A stretch of DNA of 64,000 bases from positions 37,108-101,107 of the forward strand of contig NZ_SWBO01000012.1 in assembly GCF_005116475.1 (NCBI RefSeq). The letters run 5' to 3'. Shown here piece after piece: positions 34,048-41,820 of the stretch. Position 1 is the stretch's first letter. Every line of letters starts with the position of its first letter. The stretch comes from Pedobacter cryotolerans (lineage in GTDB: Bacteria > Bacteroidota > Bacteroidia > Sphingobacteriales > Sphingobacteriaceae). Made by a program: the position numbers and the translations under genes. A model generated the notes under the pieces. That model did no database searches, had not been told where the DNA came from, and saw nothing but the letters and a program-made list of their open reading frames with translations.

Positions 34048-34541
34048 GCAATAATAAGCTGCGGGCTTCGTGTTTCGTACTTGCCAAACAATTCATTTAC
34101 CTTTATTTCTCTAAAAGTAAAAATCTCTTCTACTTTGTTTTTAATCATTATGGCATGTGCTAATTGGCCTATTGGACCAAAAGGTAAGCCATAAGTTAAA
34201 ATGTCTGTCATTTCTACCCCGCCATCTATTGCTTTAAAATGATGCTGATGGTGCCAAAACTTAAATGGACCAAAGCGTTGTTCGTCTATAAAATATTTTT
34301 CTGGAGCTACTTGTGTAATTTCTGTCATCCAATTAAGCTTTATGCCAAATAGAGGAGATACTTTGTAGGTAATTATTAAGCCAGGGTACATCTTTCCATC
34401 AATCGGTGGTTCTGAAGTTACAATAAACTGCATTTCTTGAGGGGTTATTTTAGCCAGATTAGCTGGAGAAGAGAAGAAATCCCATGCTTCGTTTAAAGAG
34501 ATTGGGAGTTTTTGCGAGAATTTAACTTGATAAGATTTCAT
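34044..34541 (-). CDS. SRPBCC-family ligand-binding protein
   Basis: A 165-residue START-like (SRPBCC) fold protein. The N-terminal LPISLNEAWDFFSSPANLAK is the characteristic first strand and helix. TPQEMQFIV, GLIITYKVSPLFGIKLNWMT and FKFWHHQHHFKAIDGGVEMT follow as beta strands of the helix-grip fold. Members of this subgroup are small cyclase/dehydrase-like proteins with unknown hydrophobic ligands. No partner gene; convergent overlap with the radical SAM gene. Confidence 0.85.
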   Translation of the reverse strand: MKSYQVKFSQKLPISLNEAWDFFSSPANLAKITPQEMQFIVTSEPPIDGKMYPGLIITYKVSPLFGIKLNWMTEITQVAPEKYFIDEQRFGPFKFWHHQHHFKAIDGGVEMTDILTYGLPFGPIGQLAHAIMIKNKVEEIFTFREIKVNELFGKYETRSPQLIIA

Positions 34542-34854
34542 AAATACAATATACGAATATAATGTTGTTGTAGATTTTTGGTGTTTCTGTAATAAATTGA
34601 TAAAAAATTTACTGAATTACTTATTTATTCGTAGTTAATTTTTAATTATTGGTTTAATAAATAGTTTTTGCTTTTAATAATTAGAAAAAAAGACAACAAA
34701 TAAGAATATTAATAGTTTTAAAGTGTTATTTTTTGTTGTTTTTACTTTTATTTTCTTGTTTTTCGATAAATATTTTAATAAAATTTGATTTTCAATGAAA
34801 ATAATTCATAGTTTTAGCTTAATTAATCACAAATCAAACGCTAAATACAAAATT
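34542..34854. other. AT-rich promoter region upstream of amt
   Basis: 313 bases of very AT-rich sequence with many homopolymer T/A tracts and no gene. It must contain promoters for the divergent SRPBCC and amt genes. An ATG at 34795 opens an in-frame 20-codon extension of amt that has no membrane or signal character, so it is treated as leader. Confidence 0.5.
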
Positions 34855-36222
34855 ATGGCAAAAGTTTTATTCAAACAGTGGGGTCCATTTGCAGTTTTAA
34901 TGATAGTTGCAATTTTATCCCTTTTTATTCCTTTACTCCCAAACTTTGATGAGGGAAAATATAATGCTGCTGATATTGCATTCATTTTAGTTTGCGCAGC
35001 GCTGGTATTTTTAATGACACCAGGTTTAGCATTTTTTTATGGTGGTATGGTGCATCGTAAGAATATACTTTCTACAATGATCAAGAGCGTGGTTGCCGCT
35101 GGGGTAATTACAGTACTTTGGGTGGTAGTAGGATTTAGTCTTGCATTTGGAACTTCAATTGGAGGCTTTATAGGGGATCCAAGAACGTTTTTCTTCTTTC
35201 AGGGAGTTAACTCTGGGCCTTCTTGGAGCTTAGCTGCAACAATTCCTTTATCACTATTTGCTGTATTTCAATTAATGTTTGCCATCATTACTCCTGGTTT
35301 GGTTGTTGGCGCAGTAGCGGAACGTATTCGTTTTACTTCATATATTTTATTTATTGTTCTTTTCGCCTTATTTGTGTATTCTCCATTGGCACATTGGACT
35401 TGGCACCCAGATGGGTTTTTGTTTAAAATGGGCGTGTTAGATTTTGCTGGGGGTACGGTTGTACATATTTCGGCTGGTATGGCAGCATTAGCTGGTGCTT
35501 TGGTTTTAAAACGCAGAAAATCTCATTTAGAGCATAAAGAAGTTCCACCTGCTAATATCCCTTATGTATTAATTGGAACAGGTTTATTATGGTTTGGCTG
35601 GTTTGGTTTTAACGCGGGTTCTGCTGTTGGCGCAAGTAGCTTAGCTGTTTCTGCTTTTGTTGCAACAAACACGGCTGCAGGTGCTGCTGGATTAAGTTGG
35701 ATGTTTTTTGATGTAGCCAGAGGTAAAAAACCATCGGTTTTAGGTTTTTGTATAGGTGCGGTTGTAGGTTTAGTTGCAATTACACCAGGAGCTGGTTTGG
35801 TAAGCATTCCATCGAGTATATTTATTGGAGCGGTAGCTGCGGTAATTTCAAACCTAGTGGTTTCATGGAAACAAAAAACAAGTTTAGATGATACCTTAGA
35901 TGTATTCCCTTGCCACGGTGTAGGTGGTATAGTTGGAATGTTGTTAACTGGCGTATTTGCTACCAAAACAGTAAATAGTGCAGGTGCAGATGGATTGTTT
36001 TACGGAGGTACAGAATTCTTTTTTACACAAGTAAAGGGTGCTATAATTGTGATCATCTTCAGCTTTGTAGTTTCTTTTATAATTTTTAAACTGATTAATG
36101 TATTCCAACCAATTCGTGTAACTGCAGAAGAGGAAGAAGAAGGATTGGATTACAGTCAGCATAATGAGAAATACTCACAAGGTACGCTCATCGTTGCAGG
36201 CCAAGAAGTAGAAAACAAATAA
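34855..36222 (+). CDS. amt: ammonium transporter
   Basis: A 455-residue Amt/Mep/Rh channel of about 11 membrane helices that takes up ammonium. The conserved LDFAGGTVVHISAGMAALAG block contains the first pore His region. PGLAFFYGGMVHRKN is the N-terminal signature, and CHGVGGIVGMLLTGVFATK carries the second pore His. ATG 34855 (MAKVLFKQWGPF) is preferred to 34795. A GlnB/PII gene, often next to amt, is absent; instead a porin gene follows after a terminator. Confidence 0.95.
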   Translation: MAKVLFKQWGPFAVLMIVAILSLFIPLLPNFDEGKYNAADIAFILVCAALVFLMTPGLAFFYGGMVHRKNILSTMIKSVVAAGVITVLWVVVGFSLAFGTSIGGFIGDPRTFFFFQGVNSGPSWSLAATIPLSLFAVFQLMFAIITPGLVVGAVAERIRFTSYILFIVLFALFVYSPLAHWTWHPDGFLFKMGVLDFAGGTVVHISAGMAALAGALVLKRRKSHLEHKEVPPANIPYVLIGTGLLWFGWFGFNAGSAVGASSLAVSAFVATNTAAGAAGLSWMFFDVARGKKPSVLGFCIGAVVGLVAITPGAGLVSIPSSIFIGAVAAVISNLVVSWKQKTSLDDTLDVFPCHGVGGIVGMLLTGVFATKTVNSAGADGLFYGGTEFFFTQVKGAIIVIIFSFVVSFIIFKLINVFQPIRVTAEEEEEGLDYSQHNEKYSQGTLIVAGQEVENK

Positions 36223-36228
36223 AAGGTG

Positions 36229-36264
36229 AGCGGCTTAAATTAAATTTTAAGCCGCTTATTTTTT
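36229..36264 (+). terminator. intrinsic terminator after amt
   Basis: AGCGGCTTAAA (36229-36239) pairs perfectly with TTTAAGCCGCT (36246-36256), with a six-base loop, followed by TATTTTTTC. It is placed seven bases after the amt stop and partly insulates the porin gene. Confidence 0.85.
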
Positions 36265-36309
36265 CTATTCATACAATCAATCTAACCACTCACGCTTTAA
36301 ATTTTAATT

Positions 36310-37344
36310 ATGAAAATTAAACTTTTACTTTCTGCTCTTACATTTGGTTTAACCACTGCAGCTTTAGCTCAAGAAGCTGCTCCATTGCAAATTTCTGGAT
36401 CTGTAGATACTTATTTTAAGTACGATTTTAGTAAAACTGGAAATATTAAAACTTCATTTGCCAATGAGCAAAACTCTGTTTCATTAGGGATGATCGATTT
36501 AGCATTGAAAAAAACTACTGGTAAAGCATCATTTGTAGGTGAGCTGTCTTTTGGACCACGCGGACAGGCACAATCTATACCAAATGCTGCTGGTGTTTAC
36601 GATGAAACCGAAAACTCATTTAACATTCAAAACTTATACATCAATTATGCTTTTTCTGATAAATTTAGCATGACTGCTGGTTACATGGGTACTTTTATCG
36701 GTTACGAGGTCATCTCGCCTGCGGCAAATTTTAACTATTCTACTTCTTATTTGTTTACCAACGGACCATTCCAAAATGCTGGTGTTAAAGCTACTTACGC
36801 TTTTTCTGATAAGGTAAGCTTAATGGCCGGTTTGTTTAACGATTGGAACGCTTACCAAGATTTTAATGGTGTTTCTCATGTTGGTGCTCAATTAATGGTT
36901 TCGCCTGTTGAGGGTTGGACAGCTTATTTGAATTTCCTATCGGGATATTCGGCAGGTGCAGCTGGTACAGGAACTATTTACGATTTAACAACTGCTTATC
37001 AAGTTACTGATAAATTTAAATTAGGTTTAAATGCGGCTGATTATCATGTTTCTGGTGGTAATGGCGGTTATACGGGTGTTGCTTTATATCCGCAATATAT
37101 GGTTACTCCGGCAGTTGGTTTAGGTTTAAGAGGCGAATATTTTACTTACAATATTCCTTCGGTACCAAATCCTAGTGTTACTTCTATCACTTTTTCTGCT
37201 AACCTTAAAGCAGGTGGTTTAACTTTTATTCCAGAAGTACGTTTCGATAATGATAAAGATTTCTCTCAAAGCTTTGTAAAATCTAACTTAACACCTACAA
37301 AATCAGCTTCACAATTCTCATTGGCTGCTGTTTACGCATTTTAA
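36310..37344 (+). CDS. outer-membrane porin next to amt
   Basis: A 344-residue protein with a signal peptide ending Ala-Leu-Ala-Gln near residue 21. ISGSVDTYFKYDFSKT begins a beta-barrel with many alternating strands. It ends FSLAAVYAF, with a terminal Phe, as expected for a barrel inserted by BamA. It fits the Bacteroidota porin family annotated simply as outer-membrane beta-barrel protein. Position directly after amt suggests it supplies ammonium or small nitrogen compounds to the periplasm (inference). Its own terminator follows. Confidence 0.85.
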   Translation: MKIKLLLSALTFGLTTAALAQEAAPLQISGSVDTYFKYDFSKTGNIKTSFANEQNSVSLGMIDLALKKTTGKASFVGELSFGPRGQAQSIPNAAGVYDETENSFNIQNLYINYAFSDKFSMTAGYMGTFIGYEVISPAANFNYSTSYLFTNGPFQNAGVKATYAFSDKVSLMAGLFNDWNAYQDFNGVSHVGAQLMVSPVEGWTAYLNFLSGYSAGAAGTGTIYDLTTAYQVTDKFKLGLNAADYHVSGGNGGYTGVALYPQYMVTPAVGLGLRGEYFTYNIPSVPNPSVTSITFSANLKAGGLTFIPEVRFDNDKDFSQSFVKSNLTPTKSASQFSLAAVYAF

Positions 37345-37368
37345 TTCTAAAAAAAACGTTAGCTTATA

Positions 37369-37400
37369 AAACGTCTCGCTTTTATCGGGACGTTTTTTTT
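37369..37400 (+). terminator. intrinsic terminator after the porin
   Basis: Stem ACGTCTCG (37371-37378) with CGGGACGT (37386-37393), including one G-T pair, extended by flanking A-T pairs. A run of seven or eight T residues follows. Confidence 0.85.
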
Positions 37401-37411
37401 ATATTTAGCCT

Positions 37412-37996
37412 ATGAAGTTTTTCTTAAGTTTTCTATCCTCGTTTGTCTTAATCATCAGCGCCAATGCGCAAACAGAAAATACATTACCTATTGATGAAAA
37501 CGGCAAGTTTATTCAATACGAAGTTGTAAATTCAACATCAAAAATAGACTTATTACAAGCTAGAGCAAATGAGTTTATTAAAAAGAAAAGTAAAATTTTA
37601 AAGCTTAAAAAATCACAAAGTGATACCGTGATTATGGCCAGTGGTAAATTTGTAATCAATAAAACTTTGTTGGTCATGTCTCGCCCATCGGGGGAAGTAA
37701 TTTATCATTTTCAGGTTGAAATTAAAGAGGGTAAATACAGATTTTGGCTTACCGATTTTAAGTTTATCCCTTACATGAGAGATCGATACGGAAATTTTGT
37801 GCCAAGTACAACGGTTGGTGTACCTTTAGAAAACAATCCTGGTAAGTTAAATGCCGGCGAATGGGAAGCATATAAAACCCAAACATTTAAGTTTACCAAA
37901 GAATTTGCAGTAGAATTTAAAAATGAAATGGCGAATGCAATCCCAGCTGCTAAAGTTAAACCAGTAGAAAAAAAGGTGGTAAAGAAGGAGTGGTAA
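37412..37996 (+). CDS. DUF4468-domain exported protein
   Basis: A 194-residue protein with a signal peptide ending Ala-Asn-Ala-Gln near residue 20. LPIDENGKFIQYEVVNS is the family start, and the core (about 25-130) alternates strands and a helix as in the TBP-like DUF4468 fold. The Lys-Val-rich tail (KVKPVEKKVVKKEW) is probably disordered. Function unknown; members are periplasmic or membrane-associated in Bacteroidota. Confidence 0.8.
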   Translation: MKFFLSFLSSFVLIISANAQTENTLPIDENGKFIQYEVVNSTSKIDLLQARANEFIKKKSKILKLKKSQSDTVIMASGKFVINKTLLVMSRPSGEVIYHFQVEIKEGKYRFWLTDFKFIPYMRDRYGNFVPSTTVGVPLENNPGKLNAGEWEAYKTQTFKFTKEFAVEFKNEMANAIPAAKVKPVEKKVVKKEW

Positions 37997-38125
37997 GTAG
38001 TGGAGTTTGGGAAGTCGTTGAGTTGTGAAGTCGATAGGTGAAACTCCTCAACCTTTTGGTTTAGTAAGATCTTTAGTCTTTTCTAACTTCTAAACCCTAA
38101 CCATCTAAACCCTAAACCCAACCCC

Positions 38126-38599
38126 TCAGTGAACCATTTTATCGGCACAGGTACTACTCGCAAATGCTTCTGGCTTGGCTTTAAAAATAAATCCCATACT
38201 TAAAATATAACCCATTGCCTCGTTTAAGGCTTTATTAGATTTAAACATCGGGTTGGTATTAATATCTGCATGTACTTCCAAATCTACATCGTATAAATCT
38301 AATAAATCACATACAGCATAAGCTGTTTCGATAGATTTTTGCACTTCAACCAACATTCTTTCTTTAATGCCCATTTGTTGCGTGGTTTTATCTTGTGCAA
38401 TGTACATAAAGCCGCCATGATGCTCTCTAAGTAGTACTATTACTGTTGCAAAATCGGTCATGGCACCTTTTACTTGCGAATCGGTACCAATGCAAACTTT
38501 TAATTTAAAGCCTTTTTCAGTTTCACGGATAATTGCGTTTTCTACTTCTTCTAAAATTGACGAGTGAATCACTTCGCCACTAAATTTCTTCCAAGTCAT
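38126..38599 (-). CDS. RNase H-like protein of the YkuK/DUF458 family
   Basis: A 157-residue cytoplasmic protein. LKVCIGTDSQVKGAMTDFAT holds the conserved GTDSQ motif with its acidic residue, and VDLEVHADINTNPMFKSNKA supplies the second and third acidic positions expected of an RNase H-like fold. FKAKPEAFASSTCADKMVH is the conserved C-terminus of the family. Nuclease activity has not been established for the family as far as I know. Confidence 0.88.
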   Translation of the reverse strand: MTWKKFSGEVIHSSILEEVENAIIRETEKGFKLKVCIGTDSQVKGAMTDFATVIVLLREHHGGFMYIAQDKTTQQMGIKERMLVEVQKSIETAYAVCDLLDLYDVDLEVHADINTNPMFKSNKALNEAMGYILSMGFIFKAKPEAFASSTCADKMVH

Positions 38600-38847
38600 A
38601 CGTATATTGGTGTTAAGTTTAACAACCCGTAATCAGGTTTATTAAATTTATGAGGTTAATGTGAGATAATGATTAAATCTATGTTGTTTAATTGTCAACA
38701 TTTGTTTGGTTATCAACAAGATAAGCTTGTTTTCTATAACATTAAGTTAGTGATTCTGAGAAATGAGCAGACAAAAGTTTAATTAAATAGTTGAAAAGCA
38801 AATTCAGTATTTCATTTTAATGTTAGTCCTGCTGTACGTTTTACTTC

Positions 38848-38861
38848 TCCGCCGCGGCGGA
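38848..38861. repeat. GC-rich perfect palindrome
   Basis: TCCGCCGCGGCGGA is a 14-base perfect palindrome in strongly AT-rich surroundings. It lies inside a block starting AGTCCTGCT that resembles the block at 10906. Confidence 0.6.
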
Positions 38862-38998
38862 TCGTGCTCACTTCCATTAGGTTTAGAAATGTAAAGTTTG
38901 TACGAAAATTTACAGTTGCATGGCTTGCTAGCAATAGGTTTATTGAAAGTGTATTGGCATTTTGCAACAGTAAATAGTATTACAGGATGAAGTAAATA

Positions 38999-39081
38999 AG
39001 CCCGATAGTAACGAAAATCCTTTTTGTGTCACACTGAGCGTAGTCGAAGTGTACAAAAAGATTGTAGTGCAGAGCGGGGCT
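38999..39081 (+). repeat. hairpin repeat family RF1, copy C
   Basis: Left end AGCCCGATAGTAACGAAAAT. Stem CTTTTTGT with ACAAAAAG, extended by ACACT/AGTGT. The loop holds CTGAGCGTAGTCGAAG (39034-39049). Right end ATTGTAGTGCAGAGCGGGGC then T. It is the most compact copy (83 bases) and serves as a reference. Confidence 0.8.
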
Positions 39082-39201
39082 ACCATTAATAATATAATTG
39101 TATTTGCCTTTCATAAAAATTATTAATGCTGATTTTTAAGGATAGTAATAATAGGATAACTCAAAACACTAAACGCATAGCGCCTTACGCTAAACAATTC
39201 T

Positions 39202-39209
39202 TACCTTTG
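39202..39209 (+). promoter_or_regulatory. -7 box of the helicase gene (leaderless type)
   Basis: TACCTTTG, four bases (CGCT) before the ATG at 39214. Same arrangement as for guaA. Confidence 0.55.
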
Positions 39210-39213
39210 CGCT

Positions 39214-40521
39214 ATGATACTTCAGCCAATACTCGATAACCTAAAAATTACTGCATTAAACGAGATGCAAAACGCATCATTAGCAGCTACTAAAAAAGGT
39301 AATGATATTTTGGTTTTGGCGCCAACTGGTTCTGGTAAAACTTTAGCTTTTTTACTTCCCGTTTTAAATAATTTGAATAAAGAAAGTAAAGGGGTGCAAT
39401 GTTTAATTTTGGTGCCATCTCGTGAGTTGGCTTTGCAAATTGAACAAGTTTTTAAGCAAATGGGAACGGGTTATAAAGTAAATTGCTGCTATGGCGGTCA
39501 CCCGATAAAAACCGAACGTAATAATTTAGAACAACCACCAGCAGTTTTAATAGGTACACCAGGCAGAATTGCTTATCATTTGCGCCATCAAAATTTTGAT
39601 GAATCATTTGTTACAACTTTAGTTTTAGATGAATTTGATAAAGCCTTAGAATTTGGCTTTACCGAAGATATGTCGCACATTATAGGAACTTTACTTTCGC
39701 TAAAGCAACGTATTTTAACTTCCGCTACTGCGATGGAAGAAATACCTGCTTTTACAGGTTTAAAAAACCACAAGGAGATTAATTTTTTGCAAGATGTACA
39801 ATCTTCTCCAGATTTAAAGTTAAAGAAAGTACAAACCACAGCCGAGGATAAACTAGAAACTTTATTCGAGTTGATATGCAAAATAGGAAGTAAAACAACC
39901 TTAATTTTTTGTAACCACAGAGAAACAGTAGATCGAATTAGTGATTTATTAATTGATAAAGATTTAGCACATGATATTTTTCATGGTGGGATGGAGCAAG
40001 ACGAAAGAGAAAGAGCTTTACTAAAATTTAGAAATGGAAGCATCAAAATATTAATTACCACAGATTTAGCTTCAAGAGGATTAGATATTCCTGAAATAGA
40101 GTATATTATTCATTATCAATTACCTTATACTGAAGATGCATTTTTACACAGAAACGGTAGAACAGCAAGGATGAACGCGAAAGGAACTGCTTATTTAATT
40201 TTGGCAGATGACGAGAAATACCCATTCTTAAAAGCTGATATCGAAACTGAAAAATTAAAAGGCCCTTATAAGTTACCGCAAGATAGCATTTGGCAAACCT
40301 TGTACATTAGTGCAGGTAAAAAAGATAAAGTAAATAAAATTGATATTGTAGGGATGCTCCTTAAAAAAGGTGGTTTACAAAAAGAAGATGTTGGTTTAAT
40401 TGAAGTAAAAGATCAAGCTTCTTATGTGGCTATTAAACGGAAAATGGTTCCTCAGGTTTTAAGAGCTTTGGCCAACGAAAGAGTAAAGAATAAAAAAGTT
40501 AAAATAGAAACAGCAATGTAA
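39214..40521 (+). CDS. DEAD-box RNA helicase with DbpA-like C-terminus, motif II DEFD
   Basis: A 435-residue ATP-dependent RNA helicase. Walker A is APTGSGKT (about 35-42), motif Ib-like GTPGRI near 115, motif II VLDEFDK near 131 (Phe for the usual Ala), motif III SATA, and motif VI HRNGRTARM. The last 70 residues (GKKDKVNKIDIVGMLLKKGG) resemble the DbpA RNA-binding domain that targets 23S rRNA. A role in ribosome assembly or RNA unwinding is expected. A hairpin repeat fills the gap to the next gene. Confidence 0.93.
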   Translation: MILQPILDNLKITALNEMQNASLAATKKGNDILVLAPTGSGKTLAFLLPVLNNLNKESKGVQCLILVPSRELALQIEQVFKQMGTGYKVNCCYGGHPIKTERNNLEQPPAVLIGTPGRIAYHLRHQNFDESFVTTLVLDEFDKALEFGFTEDMSHIIGTLLSLKQRILTSATAMEEIPAFTGLKNHKEINFLQDVQSSPDLKLKKVQTTAEDKLETLFELICKIGSKTTLIFCNHRETVDRISDLLIDKDLAHDIFHGGMEQDERERALLKFRNGSIKILITTDLASRGLDIPEIEYIIHYQLPYTEDAFLHRNGRTARMNAKGTAYLILADDEKYPFLKADIETEKLKGPYKLPQDSIWQTLYISAGKKDKVNKIDIVGMLLKKGGLQKEDVGLIEVKDQASYVAIKRKMVPQVLRALANERVKNKKVKIETAM

Positions 40522-40595
40522 CCCCGACTCCTAAAGGGGAGGGTGACGTTAAATTTTATAAATGAAATTAATTTCCCTTTAGGGGATTTAGGGGT
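40521..40595. repeat. CCCCTAAA-type hairpin filling the gap between two genes
   Basis: ACCCCGACTCCTAAAGGGGA (40521-40540) faces TTTCCCTTTAGGGGATTTAGGGGT at the right end, giving a long imperfect hairpin. It begins in the helicase stop codon and ends at the base before the next ATG, so it is the whole intergenic region. Its right arm matches, in reverse complement, the partial copy at 10825-10851. Confidence 0.75.
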
Positions 40596-40829
40596 ATGAG
40601 CAATAACGATATCATGAAAAAATTAAGGGTAGCATTATCCTTAAATAGCGACCAAATTATTGAAATATGTAAACTGGTTGGATTTACAGTTACAAAAGCA
40701 GAGTTAGGCGACATTTTTAGAAATGACGAACATCCTAACTTCAAAAAATGTGGCGATCAAATTTTGCGTAATTTTTTAAATGGTTTGGTTATTTACAAAC
40801 GTGGACCAAGAGAAGAGAAAAAAGTATAA
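40596..40829 (+). CDS. DUF1456-family protein (YehS-like)
   Basis: A 77-residue basic protein. MKKLRVALSLNSDQIIEICK and the DIFRNDEHPNFKKCGDQILRNFLNGL block match one DUF1456 repeat; many relatives carry two repeats in about 150 residues, so this is a single-repeat form. Function unknown. The ATG follows immediately on a hairpin repeat element. Confidence 0.85.
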   Translation: MSNNDIMKKLRVALSLNSDQIIEICKLVGFTVTKAELGDIFRNDEHPNFKKCGDQILRNFLNGLVIYKRGPREEKKV

Positions 40830-40836
40830 GACAAAT

Positions 40837-40991
40837 CGTCATTTCGAACGAGCGTACTTGTTCCGATTTTACATCGGAAGCGACGAGAACCACGAAGTGC
40901 TCAGCAAAGCTAAATCTTGTTGCTTTGTGAAATTTTTTTACAGAAGCCACCAGTAGCTAACTTTGAGATTTCTCCTATCGTCGAAATGACG
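40837..40991. repeat. CGTCATTTCGA-type hairpin repeat (copy 1)
   Basis: Ends CGTCATTTCGAACG (40837-40850) and CGTCGAAATGACG (40979-40991) are inverted. Internal features are TTCCGAT/ATCGGAA and the phrase AACCACGAAGTGCTCAGCAA with AGCTAAATCTTG. The same phrases in reverse occur at 51382-51522 and partly at 50396-50458. Confidence 0.75.
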
Positions 40992-40996
40992 GTAAA

Positions 40997-41386
40997 CTAA
41001 TTAATATCGAATTTGGGTATTGCTTTTCTGTTTACCAATTTCTCGATTTTCTCTAAAAGTAAATCCATTTTAAATGGCTTCGACATAAAATCGTCTGGCG
41101 CACATTCCATCTCATTTACCTCTTTTAAATCATACAAGCCCGACATCATTAAAATAGGGATTTTTTTGGTGTCTTCATGAGATTTGATTTGGCTGCAAAC
41201 AATTCGACCATCAATTTTACCCAAAACAACATCAAGCAAAATTAAGTCTGGTTTAAAATCTTCTAAACGCTCAAAAATTAATTCAGCATCGTTTAATGGC
41301 TCTACATCGTAACCACCAATTTCTAAAATCAATTGGATGGTTTCTAAAACATCATCGTCATCGTCAACAACAAGTATCTTTTTCAT
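40997..41386 (-). CDS. single-domain response regulator
   Basis: A 129-residue receiver domain with no output domain. ILVVDDDDDVLETIQLIL carries the acidic pocket (Asp9-Asp10), ILLDVVLGKIDG the phosphoacceptor Asp near 54, MMSGLYD the Ser/Thr position, and SKPFKMD the conserved Lys. Such CheY-like proteins act through protein partners. No histidine kinase is adjacent. A TATATTTG box (complement of 41392-41399) lies five bases upstream of the ATG. Confidence 0.92.
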   Translation of the reverse strand: MKKILVVDDDDDVLETIQLILEIGGYDVEPLNDAELIFERLEDFKPDLILLDVVLGKIDGRIVCSQIKSHEDTKKIPILMMSGLYDLKEVNEMECAPDDFMSKPFKMDLLLEKIEKLVNRKAIPKFDIN

Positions 41387-41487
41387 AATCGCAAATATAT
41401 AATATTGTAAGATTAATTATATAACAATGAAAAATCATTACGGTTTACAATACTTTGAAACTATTTTTAGTTATGTTAGCCATTGTT

Positions 41488-41766
41488 ATGGATAAACAAA
41501 AGCTACAGCCAATATTACGTTATGCCGCCTACATTTGTTTTATAATAGTAGTAATTGGGCAGTTTTTTAAAGAACAAACTTTTGTTTTGCAGAAGTATAT
41601 TCCCTATTTAATTACAGCAGCATTAGTATTTTTAATCGCTAGCATTTTCTTAAAAGCCAAATCTGGAGAATTTAAGCATCAAAATTTGAAGATTAAATTT
41701 GTGTTGATTTTTATGGTTGTTGTGGTTTTGGTATTGATATTAATTTATCAATTGACGAAAAAATAG
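41488..41766 (+). CDS. hypothetical membrane protein, 92 residues
   Basis: Three hydrophobic segments (about residues 10-25, 36-52, 70-88) separated by short basic loops, ending QLTKK. I do not recognise the family. ATG 41488 (MDKQKLQPILRY) is preferred because it gives a polar N-terminus. ATG 41473 and a TTG at 41455 are alternatives that would add a short hydrophobic stretch. A shared terminator separates it from the convergent ettA. Confidence 0.6.
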   Translation: MDKQKLQPILRYAAYICFIIVVIGQFFKEQTFVLQKYIPYLITAALVFLIASIFLKAKSGEFKHQNLKIKFVLIFMVVVVLVLILIYQLTKK

Positions 41767-41776
41767 TAAATTTAAG

Positions 41777-41810
41777 AGCTTTGACAACTACATAGAAAGT
41801 CATCAAAGCT
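41777..41810. terminator. bidirectional terminator between convergent genes
   Basis: AGCTTTGA (41777-41784) pairs with TCAAAGCT (41803-41810) around an 18-base loop that holds a weaker inner pairing. TTTTG follows on the plus strand and a T-rich run on the minus strand. Confidence 0.6.
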
Positions 41811-41820
41811 TTTGTTATAA

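Larger units (their letters stand above)
38600..39213. other. 614-base intergenic region with repeats
   Basis: Contains a GC-rich perfect palindrome (38848-38861), RF1 copy C (38999-39081) and, at the right edge, the helicase -7 box (39202-39209). The segment 38826-38880 is GC-richer than its flanks and looks like a decayed dispersed repeat. No coding frame is supported on either strand. Confidence 0.55.
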
